NCBI RefSeq assembly: GCF_000688515.1
Contig: NZ_JHZK01000002.1
Coordinates: forward strand, 62,001-126,000
Reading direction: 5' to 3'
Source of the DNA: Afifella pfennigii DSM 17143
Lineage (GTDB): Bacteria; Pseudomonadota; Alphaproteobacteria; Rhizobiales; Afifellaceae
DNA: 64,000 bases
Part shown: positions 47,670-56,497 of the stretch, one piece after another
How positions within the stretch are numbered: position 1 is the stretch's first letter
How the letters are laid out: every line of letters starts with the position of its first letter
The notes under the pieces: model-generated
Told to the model about the DNA's origin: nothing
Seen by the model: only the letters and a program-made list of their open reading frames with translations
Database searches by the model: none
Position numbers and translations under genes: made by a program

Positions 47670-48527
47670 CATCTGCGCGAAAAACGCCCGTTCGGGCCGC
47701 CATCGAAGCTCCGTCGCCGCCTTTTGGGTCTCGATGCGTTGCGAGCGCGCCTGGCCGGCGATCCACGCGCCGTGCTCGGCGATGGCGCGTTCCAGAGGTA
47801 TCGCCTTGGTGACGGCCGCCATGCCGCAAACCTCCTCCACGCGGCCGATCAGTCGCTCCACGCTGACGCCGGCATCGACGACGCCGAGATAGTCGGTCCC
47901 CGGCTCTGCGCGCTCCAGGGCGAGAAGATAGAGCGCCGCCAGATCCTCCACATGCACCAACGGCCAAGACACCTCTGCCGAGCCGACGATTTCGATCGGG
48001 CTCCCCTCGCGGAGCGCTGCGGCATACGCGCCGAAAAAGCCGCCGGTTTCGCTCCACACGATGCCCGGATGCACGGTGACGACGTTGAGGCCGCCGGCCT
48101 GAAGCCTGGCGCGGTTCTTCGCCATATAGGCGAAGGCGGGAAGCGGATCGAAGGGCGTCGCCTCGTCGATGGGCGGGCTCGTGCGCGCCGGATAGAGCCA
48201 GCAACCGCCCGTATAGACCACGCGCAGCGGCACGCCTTGCGGCCTGTTCAAGGATAACATCGCCTCAAGCCACGGCTCCTCGGCCGCGGCCGGATCGGTG
48301 TCGAAGGCGGCAGCCGCCTGGATCACCGCGTCGGCCTGCTCCACCGCGGCGCGCCATGTCTCCGGCCCGGTCAGGTCTCCGAGGATCGGTGTGCCGCCGG
48401 CCTTGCGCACGAGGTCGGCGCTCCTTTCGGAACGCACGATGCCGAAGGTCTCGTGACCCTGCGCGGCGGCGGCTGCGGTGACAGCGCGCCCGATGAAGCC
48501 GGATGCGCCGAATATGATCGTCTTCAT
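47601..48527 (-). CDS. NAD-dependent epimerase/dehydratase-like protein with phage-encoded C-terminal tail
   Basis: 308 residues in the present allele. N-terminal Rossmann motif IIFGASGFIGRAVTAAAAAQ (3-22), then a catalytic region with VVYTGGCWLYPA and YMAKNRARLQA (YxxxK). It belongs to the extended SDR/NmrA-like group; substrate unknown. The native protein should end ...RAFFAQM, 286 residues, followed by TAG; the prophage entered between that Met and the stop. The frame now continues 22 codons into the phage end (from CNAQDQVRFAG to LYPAEK). Start ATG is the complement of 48525-48527. Confidence 0.85.
   Translation of the reverse strand: MKTIIFGASGFIGRAVTAAAAAQGHETFGIVRSERSADLVRKAGGTPILGDLTGPETWRAAVEQADAVIQAAAAFDTDPAAAEEPWLEAMLSLNRPQGVPLRVVYTGGCWLYPARTSPPIDEATPFDPLPAFAYMAKNRARLQAGGLNVVTVHPGIVWSETGGFFGAYAAALREGSPIEIVGSAEVSWPLVHVEDLAALYLLALERAEPGTDYLGVVDAGVSVERLIGRVEEVCGMAAVTKAIPLERAIAEHGAWIAGQARSQRIETQKAATELRWRPERAFFAQMCNAQDQVRFAGLPGTTLYPAEK
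47670..47674. repeat. Target-site duplication CATCT, left-end copy
   Basis: Identical to 7790-7794; on the coding strand of the epimerase it reads AGATG and contains the last sense codon (ATG). Confidence 0.9.
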
Positions 48528-48937
48528 ATCTGCTGCCTGAACGAATGGGGATGTGGACGAGCGCTCTCCAAGACCTCCGTTCCCGGTGAAAGGAAAGCCG
48601 GGTGGTGGGCGAAGGCACGCGTCGCGTCGTTTCTGAACGCCTGAAGCACATCGGCCAATTGCCTCCGGCAGGCAAGCCCGGGCTCTGTCTGCGGCCGGCT
48701 CGCAAGGTTGAGCTGCAAGATGGTCTTCGGCAGGCGCTATCGCTCGCGCGCCTGAACTCGGGCGCGGCCCGTGCCTTGCTCGCCGCGATCCTTCGCGAAT
48801 GAAGGTTAAGATCGGTTGCTTTCCGGCCACACCACCGTGGCAATGAAAGCCCCCGGCTCCTGCAGGCCCGCCGCGCCAGGTTTCGCCCGGGCGCCGCCTC
48901 TTGACGGACGGCTCGCCGCGGGCCTCTTCTTGCAACG
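48528..48937. other. 410-base intergenic region, no supported gene
   Basis: Lies between the divergent epimerase and YiiX-like genes and must hold their promoters. A 66-codon plus-strand frame (48602-48802) with Ala/Leu/Arg-rich composition has no recognisable domain and no convincing ribosome binding site. It might be the remnant of a lost regulator. Nothing else is seen. Confidence 0.45.
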
Positions 48938-49765
48938 ATGAGTCGCGGAACCGCCACGCTTCTTGACCGGATCGGCCACCGCCTCGCCCGCTGGCTGGAG
49001 GCGGAGACCGGCAGTTACGATACCTATGCCACCTTCGAGCCGGCCGAGCTGCGCCGTCTCTTGAAGCCGGGCGACATCGTGCTGGTGGAAGGTCGGGCCT
49101 ACATCTCGCAGGTGGTGAAGTATCTCACCCAGTCCACCTGGTCGCATTCGGCGCTCTTTGTCGGCGACCTGCCGGATACGGCCGGGCCGGACGGCGAGCC
49201 GCATTGCCTGATCGAGGTCGATGCCAGCGATGGCTGCGTCTCCGTGCCCTTGTCGCGCTACGCCACCTACAATGTGCGCATCTGCCGGCCGAGCGGCCTT
49301 TCCTCCGGTGACCGCAAGAAGGTGACCGAGTTCATGATCGGCAAGCTCGGCCTGCAATACGACATGAAGAACATCTTCGATCTGATGCGTTATTTCCTGC
49401 CGCTGCCCTTGCCGGCGCGCTGGCGGCGGCGGGCGATCTCCTTCGGCTCAGGCGATCCGACGCGCGCCATCTGCTCCTCGCTGATCGCCGAGGCCTACCA
49501 GAAGGTCGGCTATCCGATCCTTCCCGTGGTGCGCCGCGAGGATCGCGGCCGGCCGGGCATCTGGCGCAAGCGGCGGGAGATCTATTTCATCCGCCACCAT
49601 TCGCTCTTCGCCCCGCGCGACTTCGACCTCTCGCCCTATTTCGCCGTCGTCAAGCCGACCTTGCAGTCGGGCTTCAACTACAAGCGCCTCACCTGGGCCG
49701 AGGGCGCGCCGCCGGAGGAGCCGGAAAAGGCGCGTAAGGCGGCCGAGCCGGCTTCCGCCGCATAA
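48938..49765 (+). CDS. YiiX/YebB-like permuted papain-fold (NlpC/P60 superfamily) hydrolase
   Basis: 275 residues. KPGDIVLVEGRAYISQVVKY and STWSHSALFVGD carry the His of the permuted NlpC/P60 site, and TRAICSSLIAEAYQKVGYPI carries the Cys about 115 residues later, as in the YiiX/G6R group. Such enzymes hydrolyse lipids or amide bonds; the substrate is unknown. A short hydrophobic part (PLPLPARW) is present but no clear signal peptide. The Ala/Pro/Glu-rich C terminus is probably disordered. Confidence 0.82.
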   Translation: MSRGTATLLDRIGHRLARWLEAETGSYDTYATFEPAELRRLLKPGDIVLVEGRAYISQVVKYLTQSTWSHSALFVGDLPDTAGPDGEPHCLIEVDASDGCVSVPLSRYATYNVRICRPSGLSSGDRKKVTEFMIGKLGLQYDMKNIFDLMRYFLPLPLPARWRRRAISFGSGDPTRAICSSLIAEAYQKVGYPILPVVRREDRGRPGIWRKRREIYFIRHHSLFAPRDFDLSPYFAVVKPTLQSGFNYKRLTWAEGAPPEEPEKARKAAEPASAA

Positions 49766-49780
49766 TCTCGGCGCCGCGCT

Positions 49781-51127
49781 TCATTCCACGCCGCGGATAT
49801 AGGCGCTCACGTCGAATTTGCGCTTCAGGCCGCTCCGCGTCATCGGCCGCACCGTGCCGTAGACCTCGTTCTCCTGGAAGGGCCGGTCGTGCAGGCCGAG
49901 CGCCCACAGGTTGTTGGCGAAGGAATTGTGGTCGCCGCCGTCGAGAAAATAGCGGTTGTTGAGGTCGACGATCGTCGCCAGCGCGTATTTGGGACTGGAG
50001 GCCCAGCGCAGGATCTGCTTGGCCCAGTACATGCGCATATGGTTGTGCAGGTAACCGGTTGCCTTCATCTGCCGCATCGCCGCGTTGAAGGCTTCGTCGC
50101 CCGTCTTCGCCGCCTCCATCTCCGCCGCGCTGTAGCCGGGATCGCGGGCATCCTCCGCATGCCTTTCGAGCGTGGAGCGCGCCCATTGCGGCAGCGCGTC
50201 GTAGCGATCGTAGTCGCCGCGGTAGTGGCACCAATTGGCGGCAAGCTCGCGCCGCACGATGAGCTCCTCCAGGAAGGAGGCGGCGTCGGCCTTGGCGGCG
50301 CGCGCCTTCAGCGCGATCTCCACCGGCGATATCTGGCCGAAACGCAGATAGGGCGAAAGATGGGAGACGCGCTCCGCGTTCGGGTCGGAGCGTTCCTCGT
50401 CGTAACGGGCAAGGTCGTGGGCGAGAAAGCGCGTCAGCCGCGCGGCCGCCTCAAAGTATCCGCCCTTGATCCATCCGGCCGGCTCCGGCTCCCCGCTGCC
50501 GGCGGCCATGGCGACCGCCTTCACGTCGGCCGGATCGATGCCCTCGGGCAGAGAGATGCCGGAGAACGCGTTCTTCGGCGTCCGGACCTCGAGCGGCTTC
50601 AAGAAGCGCTCCAACTGGCGGTGGATCTTGGGGCGGATGGTGCGGGCGGCGTATTCGGCCTTGTCGCTCGCCACCTCCACCGGCACGACGCAATCGGTAT
50701 CGACGGCGAGAGCCGGGCAGGGAGCGTTCTCGCCGAGCCAGTCGCGCCTTTGCCGGTGGTAGCGCAGATAGCCGACATCGGTGACGGCCGCGACCGCCTG
50801 GTCCAGAAGCTTCGCGAAGGCCTCTTCCTCCGCGCTCGGCAGGATGCGGAAGGCGATGCCGCGCTCGTCGAGCGTCGCGGCGAGCTCTTGCAGCCCCTCG
50901 GCCATGAAGGCGGCCTGCCGGGCCGTGATCGCCGGCTCCTCGCCGCCGAGGCGCAGCACGACGAGCAGCGGGCAATCCTGCCGGTCGGCGATGATGACGG
51001 CCGCTTCCAGCGCGTGGTTGAGCTCCGCCCTTTGCGCCCGGTCCATCCAGTAAAGGACGAAGCGGCCCTTGCCGGGCGTCTTGCCGTTCAGCCAGATCTG
51101 GCGCGAGCTCTCCTGCGGCACCTTCAC
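49781..51127 (-). CDS. Class II CPD photolyase
   Basis: 448 residues. Class II features: GRFVLYWMDRAQRAELNHAL at the N terminus, the FAD-domain segments VSHLSPYLRFGQISPVEIAL and ELIVRRELAANWCHYRGDYD, then MKATGYLHNHMRMYWAKQIL and IVDLNNRYFLDGGDHNSFAN. It repairs cyclobutane pyrimidine dimers using FADH- and blue light. It is convergent with the YiiX-like gene. The start could be a few codons later. Confidence 0.93.
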   Translation of the reverse strand: MKVPQESSRQIWLNGKTPGKGRFVLYWMDRAQRAELNHALEAAVIIADRQDCPLLVVLRLGGEEPAITARQAAFMAEGLQELAATLDERGIAFRILPSAEEEAFAKLLDQAVAAVTDVGYLRYHRQRRDWLGENAPCPALAVDTDCVVPVEVASDKAEYAARTIRPKIHRQLERFLKPLEVRTPKNAFSGISLPEGIDPADVKAVAMAAGSGEPEPAGWIKGGYFEAAARLTRFLAHDLARYDEERSDPNAERVSHLSPYLRFGQISPVEIALKARAAKADAASFLEELIVRRELAANWCHYRGDYDRYDALPQWARSTLERHAEDARDPGYSAAEMEAAKTGDEAFNAAMRQMKATGYLHNHMRMYWAKQILRWASSPKYALATIVDLNNRYFLDGGDHNSFANNLWALGLHDRPFQENEVYGTVRPMTRSGLKRKFDVSAYIRGVE

Positions 51128-51339
51128 CTCCTAGCGTCCACTCTTCTTGCCGCCTTGCAGCCCCCATATGGCGAGCATCTTCGGCTTGTCGCGCTCGCCT
51201 GATGACGGCCAAAGAGCGGGAACGGTTCCCACGCGGGCGAGTTGTGCCGGTAACGCAACACCCGCCAACGCCGTGCCCGGAAGGGCAAGACACGGCCTGG
51301 CGAGACGAGACAACGAGACGAGAAAAGAAGGAGAGCTTG

Positions 51340-51561
51340 ATGGCTCACGACACCCACCATCCCGTCCGCCACGATGCGCATCACCCCGCCGATAGCAACA
51401 AGGGCGACGTTCTGCGTATCCTCCTGGCCATCCTCCTGCCGCCGCTCGGCGTCTTCCTGCAGGTCGGCCTTGGCCTGCATTTCTGGCTGAACATCATTCT
51501 GACGCTCTTCGGCTACGTGCCGGGCATCATTCACGCCGTCTGGGTCATCCTGCGCCGCTGA
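51340..51561 (+). CDS. YqaE/Pmp3 family membrane peptide
   Basis: 73 residues from the ATG at 51340, with AAGGAG seven to eight bases upstream. A His/Asp-rich N terminus (DTHHPVRHDAHHPADSNKGD) precedes the two Pmp3 helices: ILLAILLPPLGVFLQVG and FWLNIILTLFGYVPGIIHAV. Pmp3 proteins affect membrane potential and salt stress. The His-rich N-terminal extension is unusual and could bind metal. Confidence 0.88.
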   Translation: MAHDTHHPVRHDAHHPADSNKGDVLRILLAILLPPLGVFLQVGLGLHFWLNIILTLFGYVPGIIHAVWVILRR

Positions 51562-51577
51562 GGCGTGCCGGTTTCGC

Positions 51578-52066
51578 TTAACCGGCCGCGCTCCCCGTGG
51601 AGCCGAAGCCGCCGGCCCCGCGGACGCTCGTCGCCGAGAACTCCTCCACCTCCACAAAGCGCGGCCGCAGCACCGGCGTGAAGACCATCTGGGCGATGCG
51701 CTCGCCCGGCTCGATCACGATCGGCGCCGTGCCGGCCGCGTTGCGGTTCCAGGCGCTGAGAAGAATCGGCCCGTGATAATCGGCGTCGATGAGCCCCACG
51801 GTATTGCCGAGCACCAGCCCCTTCCTGTGGCCGGAGCCGGAGCGCGGCACGATGAGGGCGGCGATGCCCGGATTGGCGATGGAAACGGCGATGCCGGCGG
51901 GGATCAGCTCCGCCGGCGCGCCGGCCGGCAAGGACAGGGGCTCATCCAGGCAGGCGCGCAGATCGAGCCCGGCGGCAAGATCCGAATGATGCGCCGGAAG
52001 CCCCCATTGCCGCAGCCGCGCATCCAGGATCTTGATCTCGACAGGCGGGTGAAACTCGACGTTCAT
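51578..52066 (-). CDS. dut: dUTP diphosphatase
   Basis: 162 residues, trimeric dUTPase type. Motif 1 is seen as HHSDLAAGLDLRA, motif 2 as VPRSGSGHRKGLVLGNTVG, motif 3 as GLIDADYHG, motif 4 as PGERIAQMVF and the C-terminal motif 5 as RGAGGFGSTG. It hydrolyses dUTP to dUMP and pyrophosphate, keeping uracil out of DNA. It is divergent from the metallo-beta-lactamase-fold gene. Confidence 0.96.
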   Translation of the reverse strand: MNVEFHPPVEIKILDARLRQWGLPAHHSDLAAGLDLRACLDEPLSLPAGAPAELIPAGIAVSIANPGIAALIVPRSGSGHRKGLVLGNTVGLIDADYHGPILLSAWNRNAAGTAPIVIEPGERIAQMVFTPVLRPRFVEVEEFSATSVRGAGGFGSTGSAAG

Positions 52067-52180
52067 GGCGATTCGATCCGGGGCGAGGGAGCTTGCCGAG
52101 ACGACCTCGCGCCGCGCCCTCGCCGGGTCAAGCGCCTATTGGCCCGGCGGCGATGTCGTCCCGGCTTTCCCCGCAACGCC

Positions 52181-52246
52181 GCCCGCACAGTTGCGCAAAC
52201 GAGCCCGCACAGTTGCGCAAACGAGCCCGCACAGTTGCACAAACGA
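52181..52246. repeat. 22-bp direct repeat, three copies, in a divergent promoter
   Basis: Unit GCCCGCACAGTTGCGCAAAC plus GA, at 52181-52202, 52203-52224 and 52225-52246; only one base (TTGCACAA in the third) differs. Each unit holds the palindrome TTGCGCAA, or a one-mismatch version. The spacing is two helical turns, so proteins bound to each unit would lie on one face of the DNA. It ends 43 bases before the start of the metallo-beta-lactamase-fold gene. Confidence 0.85.
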
Positions 52247-52289
52247 GAATGTGAACCATGTTGCTGCGGCCAGACAGGGAAAGGACCCC

Positions 52290-53177
52290 ATGAGCGAGAA
52301 AGCAAGGCCGGAGGTAACCGGCTTCTACGACGAGCGCACCTTCAGCGTGCAATATGTGGTGGCGGACCCGGAGACGAAGCGCTGCGCCATCATCGATCCG
52401 GTTCTCGATTTCGACGAGAAGTCCGGGGCCACCGCCACCATCAACGCCGACAGGATTTTGAAGTTCGTCGCCGAAAAGGGTCTTAGCGTCGAGTGGATAC
52501 TCGATACCCATCCCCATGCCGACCATTTCTCCGCCGCCTCCTATCTGAAGGAGAAGACCGGCGCGCCGACCGCCATCGGCGAGCATGTCGCCGATGTGCA
52601 GGAATTGTGGAAGGGGATTTACAACTGGCCCGACTTTCCAGCCGACGGCTCGCAATGGGACCGTCTCTTCGCCGAGGGCGAGCCTTTCAAGGTCGGCAAT
52701 ATCGATGCCCGGGTGATGTTCTCGCCGGGCCATACGCTGGCCTCCATCACCTATGTCATCGGCGACGCGGCCTTCGTTCACGATACCTTGTTCCAGCCCG
52801 ATTTCGGCACGGCGCGGGCCGATTTTCCCGGCGGCAGCGCCAGGCGGCTGTGGCAGTCGATCCAACAGATCCTGGCGCTTCCCGACGAGACCCGGCTCTT
52901 CACCGGCCACGATTATCGTCCGGGCGGTCGCGAGGCGGCCTGGGAATCGACCGTCGCCGAGCAGAAGGCGAAGAACAAGCATCTGGTGGAGGCGAAGACG
53001 GAGGAGGCATACGTCAAGCTGCGCGAGGCGCGCGACGCGACGCTACCCATGCCCAAGCTCATCCTCGCCGCCCTGCAGGTCAATATGAACGGCGCCCGCC
53101 TGCCGGAGCCGGAGGAAAACGGCCGCCGTTACCTGAAAATCCCGCTCGATGCGCTTGAAGGCGCGGCCTGGGGATAG
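52290..53177 (+). CDS. Metallo-beta-lactamase-fold hydrolase (persulfide dioxygenase/Blh-like)
   Basis: 295 residues from ATG 52290 with GGAAAGGA upstream. The metal motif THPHADH is at 73-79 and further ligands lie in FSPGHTLASITY, FVHDTLFQPDFG and LFTGHDYRPGG. The layout matches the ETHE1/Blh group, which oxidises glutathione persulfide to sulfite in sulfide detoxification; no fused rhodanese domain is present. A three-unit repeat in its promoter suggests specific control. The longer upstream frame runs through the repeats. Confidence 0.88.
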   Translation: MSEKARPEVTGFYDERTFSVQYVVADPETKRCAIIDPVLDFDEKSGATATINADRILKFVAEKGLSVEWILDTHPHADHFSAASYLKEKTGAPTAIGEHVADVQELWKGIYNWPDFPADGSQWDRLFAEGEPFKVGNIDARVMFSPGHTLASITYVIGDAAFVHDTLFQPDFGTARADFPGGSARRLWQSIQQILALPDETRLFTGHDYRPGGREAAWESTVAEQKAKNKHLVEAKTEEAYVKLREARDATLPMPKLILAALQVNMNGARLPEPEENGRRYLKIPLDALEGAAWG

Positions 53178-53222
53178 GCGGGCAGGCGCGTTCCAAGGCG
53201 CGATTTCGTCGCCATGCCATGG

Positions 53223-53293
53223 CTTGACCCACGGCATCCATTCCTCAGCCTTTCACCGAGCTGAGAGTGGAATGGATTGCCGGGTCAAGCCCG
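53223..53293. repeat. Palindromic intergenic repeat (REP/RPE-like)
   Basis: Left arm CTTGACCCACGGCATCCATT plus CC (53223-53244) and right arm GGAATGGATTGCCGGGTCAA plus G (53269-53289) are complementary with few mismatches. A second small palindrome, CCGGGTCAAGCCCGG, overlaps the right arm. Elements with GCCGGGTCAAGCCCGGCAATGA are common between genes in Rhizobiales. A single copy occurs in this window. Confidence 0.7.
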
Positions 53294-53320
53294 GCAATGA
53301 CGACAGTTTGGCAGTGAGGG

Positions 53321-53350
53321 GCTTAGCGGTGAGCCGCTTAGCGGTGAGCG
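53321..53350. repeat. 15-bp direct repeat, two copies
   Basis: GCTTAGCGGTGAGCS at 53321-53335 and 53336-53350. Lies in the 205-base gap between the metallo-hydrolase and pgm (convergent), beside the palindromic repeat. Confidence 0.7.
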
Positions 53351-53382
53351 GCGCGGGCGCCTTTCATGACAGTCGGGTGCGC

Positions 53383-55014
53383 TCAGGTGATGACGTCCGG
53401 GTGGGTGCGGCCGATATGCGCCTTGATGCGGGCGACCTCGCGCGCAGCTTCCAAGATAGGTTTCAGCGCTTCCTGCGGGTCGAGGCCGTGCTTTTCGGCG
53501 TCGGCCTCGAAGCGCTCCAGATAGACGCGCAGGGTCGCGCCCTCCGTGCCGGTGCCGGAAAGGCGGAAGACGGCGCGCCCGCCGCCGGAAAACAGAATGC
53601 GCAGCCCCTGATGCTCGGTAAGCGAGCCGTCGATGGGATCGCGGTAGGCGAAGTCGTCGGCCGCCTCCACGGTGAGCGTGCCGGCGCTCGTTCCCGCCAG
53701 CTCCGGCAGCCTGGTCGAAAGCTCCGCCATCAACGCCTCGGCGCTTTCGGTGTCGAGGGCCTCGTAATCGTGGCGCGTGTAATAGTTGCGCCCGAACAGC
53801 GCCCAATGCGTGCGGGCGATCTCCGGGATGGTCTCCTTGCGCCGTGCCAGGATGTTGAGCCACAAGAGCACCGCCCAGAGCCCGTCTTTCTCGCGCACAT
53901 GGTCCGAACCTGCCCCCGCGCTCTCCTCGCCGCAGAGCGTGATCTTGCCGGCATCGAGCAGGTTGCCGAAGAACTTCCAGCCGGTCGGCGTCTCAAACAG
54001 CGGCACGCCGAGCCGCTCCGCCACCCGGTCGAGCGCCCGGCTCGTGGGCATGGAGCGGGCAAGGCCGACCGGGCCCTTGGCGTAGCCGGGCGCCAGATGC
54101 GCGTTGGCGGCAAGGATGGCGATGGAATCGGAGGGCGAGACCGGCAGCCCCGGCCCCAGCACCAGGTTGCGGTCGCCGTCGCCGTCGGAAGCCGCGCCCA
54201 TATCGGGCGCCTCCGGCGAGGCCATCAGCTCAAAAAGCTTTCTGGCATGGACGGGATTGGGATCGGGATGCAGGCCGCCGAAATCGGCGAGCGGCTCGCC
54301 GTTGACGACGGTGCCTTCCGGCGCGCCGAGCCTTTCCTCCAGGATCGCCTTGGCATAGGGGCCGGTGGCGGCGTTCATGGCGTCGTAGCTGAGGGTGAAG
54401 CCTTCTGAAAACAGCGCCGCGATCGCCTCAAAATCGAACAGCTCCTCCATCAGCGCGGCGTAGTCGGCGACCGGATCGACAACCTCGACGCTCATGCCGT
54501 CGCGCTCGCTCGTGCCGATCTTGGCAAGGTCCACCGGCGCCATTTCCGCGATGCGGTAGAAGGCGATGGTCTTTGTCGCCTCGTAGATGGCGGCGGTCAC
54601 CGCCTCCGGCGCCGGTCCGCCATTGGCGATGTTGTATTTGAGGCCGAAATCGCCGTCCTCGCCGCCGGCATTGTGGCTGGCGGAGAAGATGAAGCCGCCA
54701 TCGGCCTGGCGCTTGCGGATGAGGCAGGAGGCGGCCGGCGTCGACAACAGGCCCTCGCGCCCGATGATGAGATGGCGCGCGCCGTTGGCGGCCAGCATGC
54801 GTATCAGGGTCTGCATCGCCCGCCGGTTGCCGTAGCGCCCGTCGCCGCCGATGACGAAAGTTCCGCCTGCGACGCCCCCGATCCCGTCGATGATCGCCTG
54901 GATGTAGTTCTCCAGATAGCCGGGCTTCAGGAAGACCTTCGTCTTCTTGCGCAGGCCCGACGTGCCCGGCTTCTGGCCGGCGATCGGCTCCGCCGGCACG
55001 GTCTCAATGTCCAT
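53383..55014 (-). CDS. pgm: Alpha-D-glucose phosphate-specific phosphoglucomutase
   Basis: 543 residues from the ATG complementary to 55012-55014. Catalytic serine S113 in FSASHNAGGEDGDFG, metal loop ASDGDGDRNLVLG, sugar-binding CGEESAGAGSDHVREKDG and phosphate-binding FRLSGTGTEGATLR are all present. It interconverts glucose-1-phosphate and glucose-6-phosphate, feeding GlgC or draining glycogen breakdown. Its start overlaps the end of glgA by 11 bases, so the two are coupled. The frame is open upstream only inside glgA. Confidence 0.95.
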   Translation of the reverse strand: MDIETVPAEPIAGQKPGTSGLRKKTKVFLKPGYLENYIQAIIDGIGGVAGGTFVIGGDGRYGNRRAMQTLIRMLAANGARHLIIGREGLLSTPAASCLIRKRQADGGFIFSASHNAGGEDGDFGLKYNIANGGPAPEAVTAAIYEATKTIAFYRIAEMAPVDLAKIGTSERDGMSVEVVDPVADYAALMEELFDFEAIAALFSEGFTLSYDAMNAATGPYAKAILEERLGAPEGTVVNGEPLADFGGLHPDPNPVHARKLFELMASPEAPDMGAASDGDGDRNLVLGPGLPVSPSDSIAILAANAHLAPGYAKGPVGLARSMPTSRALDRVAERLGVPLFETPTGWKFFGNLLDAGKITLCGEESAGAGSDHVREKDGLWAVLLWLNILARRKETIPEIARTHWALFGRNYYTRHDYEALDTESAEALMAELSTRLPELAGTSAGTLTVEAADDFAYRDPIDGSLTEHQGLRILFSGGGRAVFRLSGTGTEGATLRVYLERFEADAEKHGLDPQEALKPILEAAREVARIKAHIGRTHPDVIT

Positions 55015-56488
55015 GCGCTTTCTCCCCCTTATGTGCTCGGCGCCTCGCGGTGAGGATCTGCCGGTAGAGCTGGCTGTAGAGCCGGGCGGAGGCCGCCCAG
55101 CCGAAATCGAGGCCCATCGCCGCCTTGCGCGCGGCCCGAAAGGCGCGGCGGTCGCCATAGAGCGCGAAGGCGCGGTCGAGTGCGTGGCGCAGCGCCTCCG
55201 CGGTGACCGGGGCGAAGGTGATGCCGGTCGCCGCCCCCGCCTGCAAGGCCGCCGGATTGGCGTCGATGACGGTATCGGCGAGCCCGCCCGTGCGCGCCAC
55301 CACCGGCAGGGTGCCGTAGCGCAGGCCGTAGAGCTGCGTCAGCCCGCAGGGCTCGTAGCGTGAGGGAATGAGGATGGCGTCGGCGCCCGCCTGGAGAAGG
55401 TGCGACAGCGCCTCGTCGTAGCCTATCCTGACGCCGACGCGGCCCGGATGGCGCCGCGCCGCCTCCGCGAAGGCGCTCTCCAGCTTCGCCTCGCCGCTGC
55501 CGAGGACGGCGAGCTGTCCCCCGCGCCAGAGAAGATGCTCCAGGTTCGAAAGGAGAAGGTCCATGCCCTTCTGTTCCGTCAGCCGGCTGATGACGCAGAA
55601 AAGCGGCGTCTCCGGCTCCGGCTGGAGGCCGAAGCTTTCCTGCAGGGCGCGCTTGTTGGCGGCCTTGCCTTTGAAGGATGTCGCCGAGAAGGGCGCGGCG
55701 ATGAACGGGTCTTTCGCTGGGTCCCACACCTTGCGGTCGATGCCGTTGAGGATGCCGAGGACATCGGCGCCACGATGGCGGATGAGCCCGTCGAGACCCC
55801 AGCCGAATTCCGCGCTCTGCAACTCGCGGGCATAGGTCGGGCTCACCGTGGAGACCTTGTCGGCCATGGCGATGCCGGCCTTGAGGTAGGAAATCTGTCC
55901 CCAGAACTCCATGCGCTCGCGGTGAAAGAAGCTCGCCGGCAGGCCAAGGGGCGAAAGCTCCCTGGCCGGAAAGACGCCCTGGAAGGCGATGTTGTGGATG
56001 GTGAAGAGGCTGGCCGCGCCGGCCTTGTCGGCCTTCAGATAGGCCGGCACCAGGCCCGCCTGCCAGTCATGCGCGTGCACGAGCTGCGGCCGCCAGGCGG
56101 CAACGCCCTTCTCGGCGATGTCGGCGGCGGCCCGCGACAGGGCGCCGAAGCGGCGATGATTGTCCGGCCAGTCGCCGCCGTCCGGCGCCGTATAGGGATT
56201 GCCCTTTCGCCGGTAGAGGCGCGGCAGGTCGAGGGCGAGAATCTTGAGGCCGGTCTCGGTGGTGGCGGCGAGAAGCGCGCCCTCCTCGCCGAGCACCGGT
56301 CCGGCGGGAAGCGGCAGCCGCGCCGCGCCCGAAAGCGCCTCGCGCACCTGCGGATAGGCGGGCAGGAGCACGCGCACGTCGATGCCCTGGCTCGCCAGGG
56401 CGAGCGGCAGGGCGCCGACGACATCGGCGAGCCCGCCGGTCTTCACCAGCGGATAGCATTCGGAGGCGACGAAGAGGATGCGCGGCAA
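55004..56488 (-). CDS. glgA: Glycogen synthase (ADP-glucose dependent)
   Basis: 494 residues, GT5 family. The N-terminal KTGGLADVVGALPLALASQG binds ADP-glucose; HAHDWQAGLVPAYL, NIAFQGVFP and the C-terminal SRYEPCGLTQLYGLRYGTLP with RTGGLADTV are all in place. It extends alpha-1,4-glucan. It lies nine bases after the glgC stop and overlaps pgm. Confidence 0.97.
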   Translation of the reverse strand: MPRILFVASECYPLVKTGGLADVVGALPLALASQGIDVRVLLPAYPQVREALSGAARLPLPAGPVLGEEGALLAATTETGLKILALDLPRLYRRKGNPYTAPDGGDWPDNHRRFGALSRAAADIAEKGVAAWRPQLVHAHDWQAGLVPAYLKADKAGAASLFTIHNIAFQGVFPARELSPLGLPASFFHRERMEFWGQISYLKAGIAMADKVSTVSPTYARELQSAEFGWGLDGLIRHRGADVLGILNGIDRKVWDPAKDPFIAAPFSATSFKGKAANKRALQESFGLQPEPETPLFCVISRLTEQKGMDLLLSNLEHLLWRGGQLAVLGSGEAKLESAFAEAARRHPGRVGVRIGYDEALSHLLQAGADAILIPSRYEPCGLTQLYGLRYGTLPVVARTGGLADTVIDANPAALQAGAATGITFAPVTAEALRHALDRAFALYGDRRAFRAARKAAMGLDFGWAASARLYSQLYRQILTARRRAHKGEKAHGH

Positions 56489-56497
56489 GAACGGCCC

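Noticed and set aside
48602-48802. 66-codon plus-strand frame upstream of the YiiX-like gene.
   Set aside because: No domain, weak start, composition not distinct; noted only as a possible relic.
52181-52246. CRISPR array.
   Set aside because: Units are directly adjacent without spacers, only three copies, and no cas genes are nearby.
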